From positions 1 to 22,184 of the forward strand of contig JACVCM010000052.1 of NCBI GenBank assembly GCA_016742125.1: DNA of 22,184 nt, in the 5' to 3' direction. The DNA is from Sphingomonadaceae bacterium. GTDB taxonomy: Bacteria; Pseudomonadota; Alphaproteobacteria; Sphingomonadales; Sphingomonadaceae. The translations under genes were made by a program, and so were the position numbers. The notes beneath the pieces were generated by a model. The model saw only the letters and a list, made by a program, of their open reading frames with translations, was not told the origin of the DNA and did no database searches. Positions 21,246 to 22,184 of the stretch are shown here, one piece after another; within the stretch, counting starts at the first letter, position 1, and the number at the start of each line of letters is the position of its first letter.

Positions 21246-21916
21246 GCGGCTCTTTCAAGGCTATGGAGTCCGACCAGCCAGTCGGTCAGGTCGGCAATTT
21301 CATGGTCGATATGGTTTGCGTGTTCGCCGCTATCAGCTTCGCCTGCATGTTTCACCCAAATTGTTGTCATGCCCAATGCCTTGGCAGGAACCAGATTGTG
21401 CGCTGTGTCTTCGACAAAAAGTGCGCTGGATGGGGTGACGGTAAGTTCGCGACAAAATGCGTCGTAGCTTGCCGGGTCGGGCTTGGGCACGTGTTGCATC
21501 CGATGGATATCGAAAATATCCTCGAAAAGATCGTCGAGACCGCGCGCTGTCAATACCCGTTCGGCATAGGGCAGGTCGGCATTGGTCAGTATCAACTTGC
21601 GCCCCGGCAACGCCGAAATTCGTGCTCGCAAGGTTGCGCGGGGTTTCAGCAAGCCGAGATCGACATCGTGCACGAAATCGAGATAGCTATGTGGATCGAC
21701 GGCATGTTCGGCCATCAAGCCTCCCAATGTCGTGCCATATTTGCGCCAATACCGGTATCGGATATCGTGCGCTTCTGCTGCTTCGACGTTGAAATAGTCC
21801 TGCACAAACAAGGCGATACGATCACGCACCTGCGACATGATATTGGCCTCGGGTGTGTAAAGTGTGAGGTCGAGGTCGAAAATCCATGTGTCGATATGTG
21901 CAAATGCCCGGTTCAT
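21242..21916 (-). CDS. HAD-superfamily pyrimidine 5'-nucleotidase-like hydrolase
   Basis: This 224-residue HAD phosphatase has motif I DLDLTL (Asp14 nucleophile, Asp16 acid/base), motif II TNAD, motif III Lys in PKPDPASYDAF and motif IV VEDTAHN. The helical cap and the LDLTLYTPE opening match the Sdt1/Phm8-type pyrimidine 5'-nucleotidase group, which dephosphorylates UMP/CMP or modified nucleotides. The ATG at 21916 has only a weak ribosome-binding site. Its stop overlaps the dapD start, a pairing commonly seen in sphingomonads, though the functional tie is unclear. Confidence 0.92.
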   Translation of the reverse strand: MNRAFAHIDTWIFDLDLTLYTPEANIMSQVRDRIALFVQDYFNVEAAEAHDIRYRYWRKYGTTLGGLMAEHAVDPHSYLDFVHDVDLGLLKPRATLRARISALPGRKLILTNADLPYAERVLTARGLDDLFEDIFDIHRMQHVPKPDPASYDAFCRELTVTPSSALFVEDTAHNLVPAKALGMTTIWVKHAGEADSGEHANHIDHEIADLTDWLVGLHSLERAA

Positions 21917-21997
21917 CCAACCCGCCTAACCATCTATTCAGCATAGCTCAACAGTTGGTGGTAACGTTAAGTATTGGGAAAGCGAACGGGAGATAAT

Positions 21998-22184
21998 ATG
22001 CCTTTCGATATGGGGAAGGGTCGCGCCACAATGATTTCTGCCACCGATAGCCGCAAAATTGCCATTGGCAGTTCCGTCATCTTCGCGCTGGCACTTTCGG
22101 CCTGTGGTGGCGGGGGTGGCGGGGGCGGGAATTTTTCACCCCCGGGGCCTCCCCCGCCACCCCCCGTTTTTTGTCCGCCGCTCC
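21998..22184 (+). CDS. Gly/Pro-rich lipoprotein, N-terminal fragment (3' end beyond window)
   Basis: Only the first 62 codons are in the window. An ATG at 21998 preceded by GGGAGA (21988-21993) opens a frame with a basic n-region, a hydrophobic core (IAIGSSVIFALALSAC) and lipobox LSAC, followed by eight Gly and then a Pro-rich linker. Such Gly/Pro linkers behind the lipid anchor are common in sphingomonad surface proteins, including autotransporter-type S8 peptidases, but the passenger lies outside and cannot be named. It is divergent from the HAD gene, with an 81-bp intergenic region. An ATG at 22010 or 22031 is a possible alternative start. Confidence 0.7.
   Translation, partial: MPFDMGKGRATMISATDSRKIAIGSSVIFALALSACGGGGGGGGNFSPPGPPPPPPVFCPPL
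22112..22172 (+). terminator. GC-rich hairpin plus six T inside the lipoprotein coding start
   Basis: The Gly-rich run (22112-22125) and the Pro-rich run (22151-22164) are exact reverse complements over 14 GC-rich bases. Six T follow at 22167-22172. On the + strand this has the form of an intrinsic terminator within the first 60 codons, which could act as an attenuator or simply follow from Gly and Pro codon runs. Confidence 0.5.

Noticed and set aside
1..22184. CRISPR array, tRNA, rRNA, transposase or phage genes
   Set aside because: No regularly spaced direct repeats, cloverleaf tRNA with CCA-type acceptor, rRNA motif or recombinase/phage protein was seen.

Overview
This GC-rich window reads as the chromosome of an alphaproteobacterium, most likely a member of the Sphingomonadales (Sphingopyxis/Sphingorhabdus/Sphingomonas-like). 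Support for this comes from an alphaproteobacterial-type LexA box (GTTC-N7-GTTC) upstream of uvrB, the style of ThrRS and UvrB, the lipoprotein and CHAP families, and the intergenic palindromic elements. It looks like core chromosome plus an accessory acyl-CoA catabolic block. No insertion sequence, prophage, CRISPR array, tRNA or rRNA was seen.

Layout. (1) 1-7765: an acyl-CoA catabolic block. It holds the 3' part of an aldehyde dehydrogenase, a thiolase, an SDR dehydrogenase, a crotonase-fold enzyme and a TetR regulator, all on +. A CaiB/BaiF-type CoA-transferase (-) then diverges from a thiolase-like protein (+). Two related 18-bp palindromes, one before the thiolase and one in the divergent CoA-transferase/thiolase-like promoter region, suggest that one regulator, probably the TetR protein, controls both transcripts. 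(2) 7816-12657: a small lipoprotein, an extensin-like (LAS/M15-fold) protein, thrS, a TauE/SafE-type transporter and a secreted CHAP peptidase. (3) 12661-14856 (-): uvrB with an SOS box. (4) 15161-18139: three lipoprotein genes joined by ATGA overlaps (two EF-hand/DUF3617 proteins and a beta-lactamase-fold serine hydrolase), then a VOC protein and an HNH protein. (5) 18143-20166 (-): a DUF465-like small protein, an intrinsic terminator, a TerC-family membrane protein and a Tat-exported beta-carbonic anhydrase whose start overlaps the terC stop. (6) 20406-21916 (-): a HAD phosphatase overlapping dapD. (7) 21998-end: the first 62 codons of a Gly/Pro-rich lipoprotein.

Most notable observations: the shared palindromic operator; a thiolase-like protein that has lost all three catalytic residues next to a crotonase-like protein lacking both hydratase glutamates; EF-hand loops placed directly after the lipidation cysteine in a tandem lipoprotein pair; a terminator only 26 nt before terC, preceded upstream by a long structured leader; and a 14-bp GC hairpin followed by six T inside the coding start of the last lipoprotein. 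Gene functions are inferred from motifs read by eye; no database search was run.
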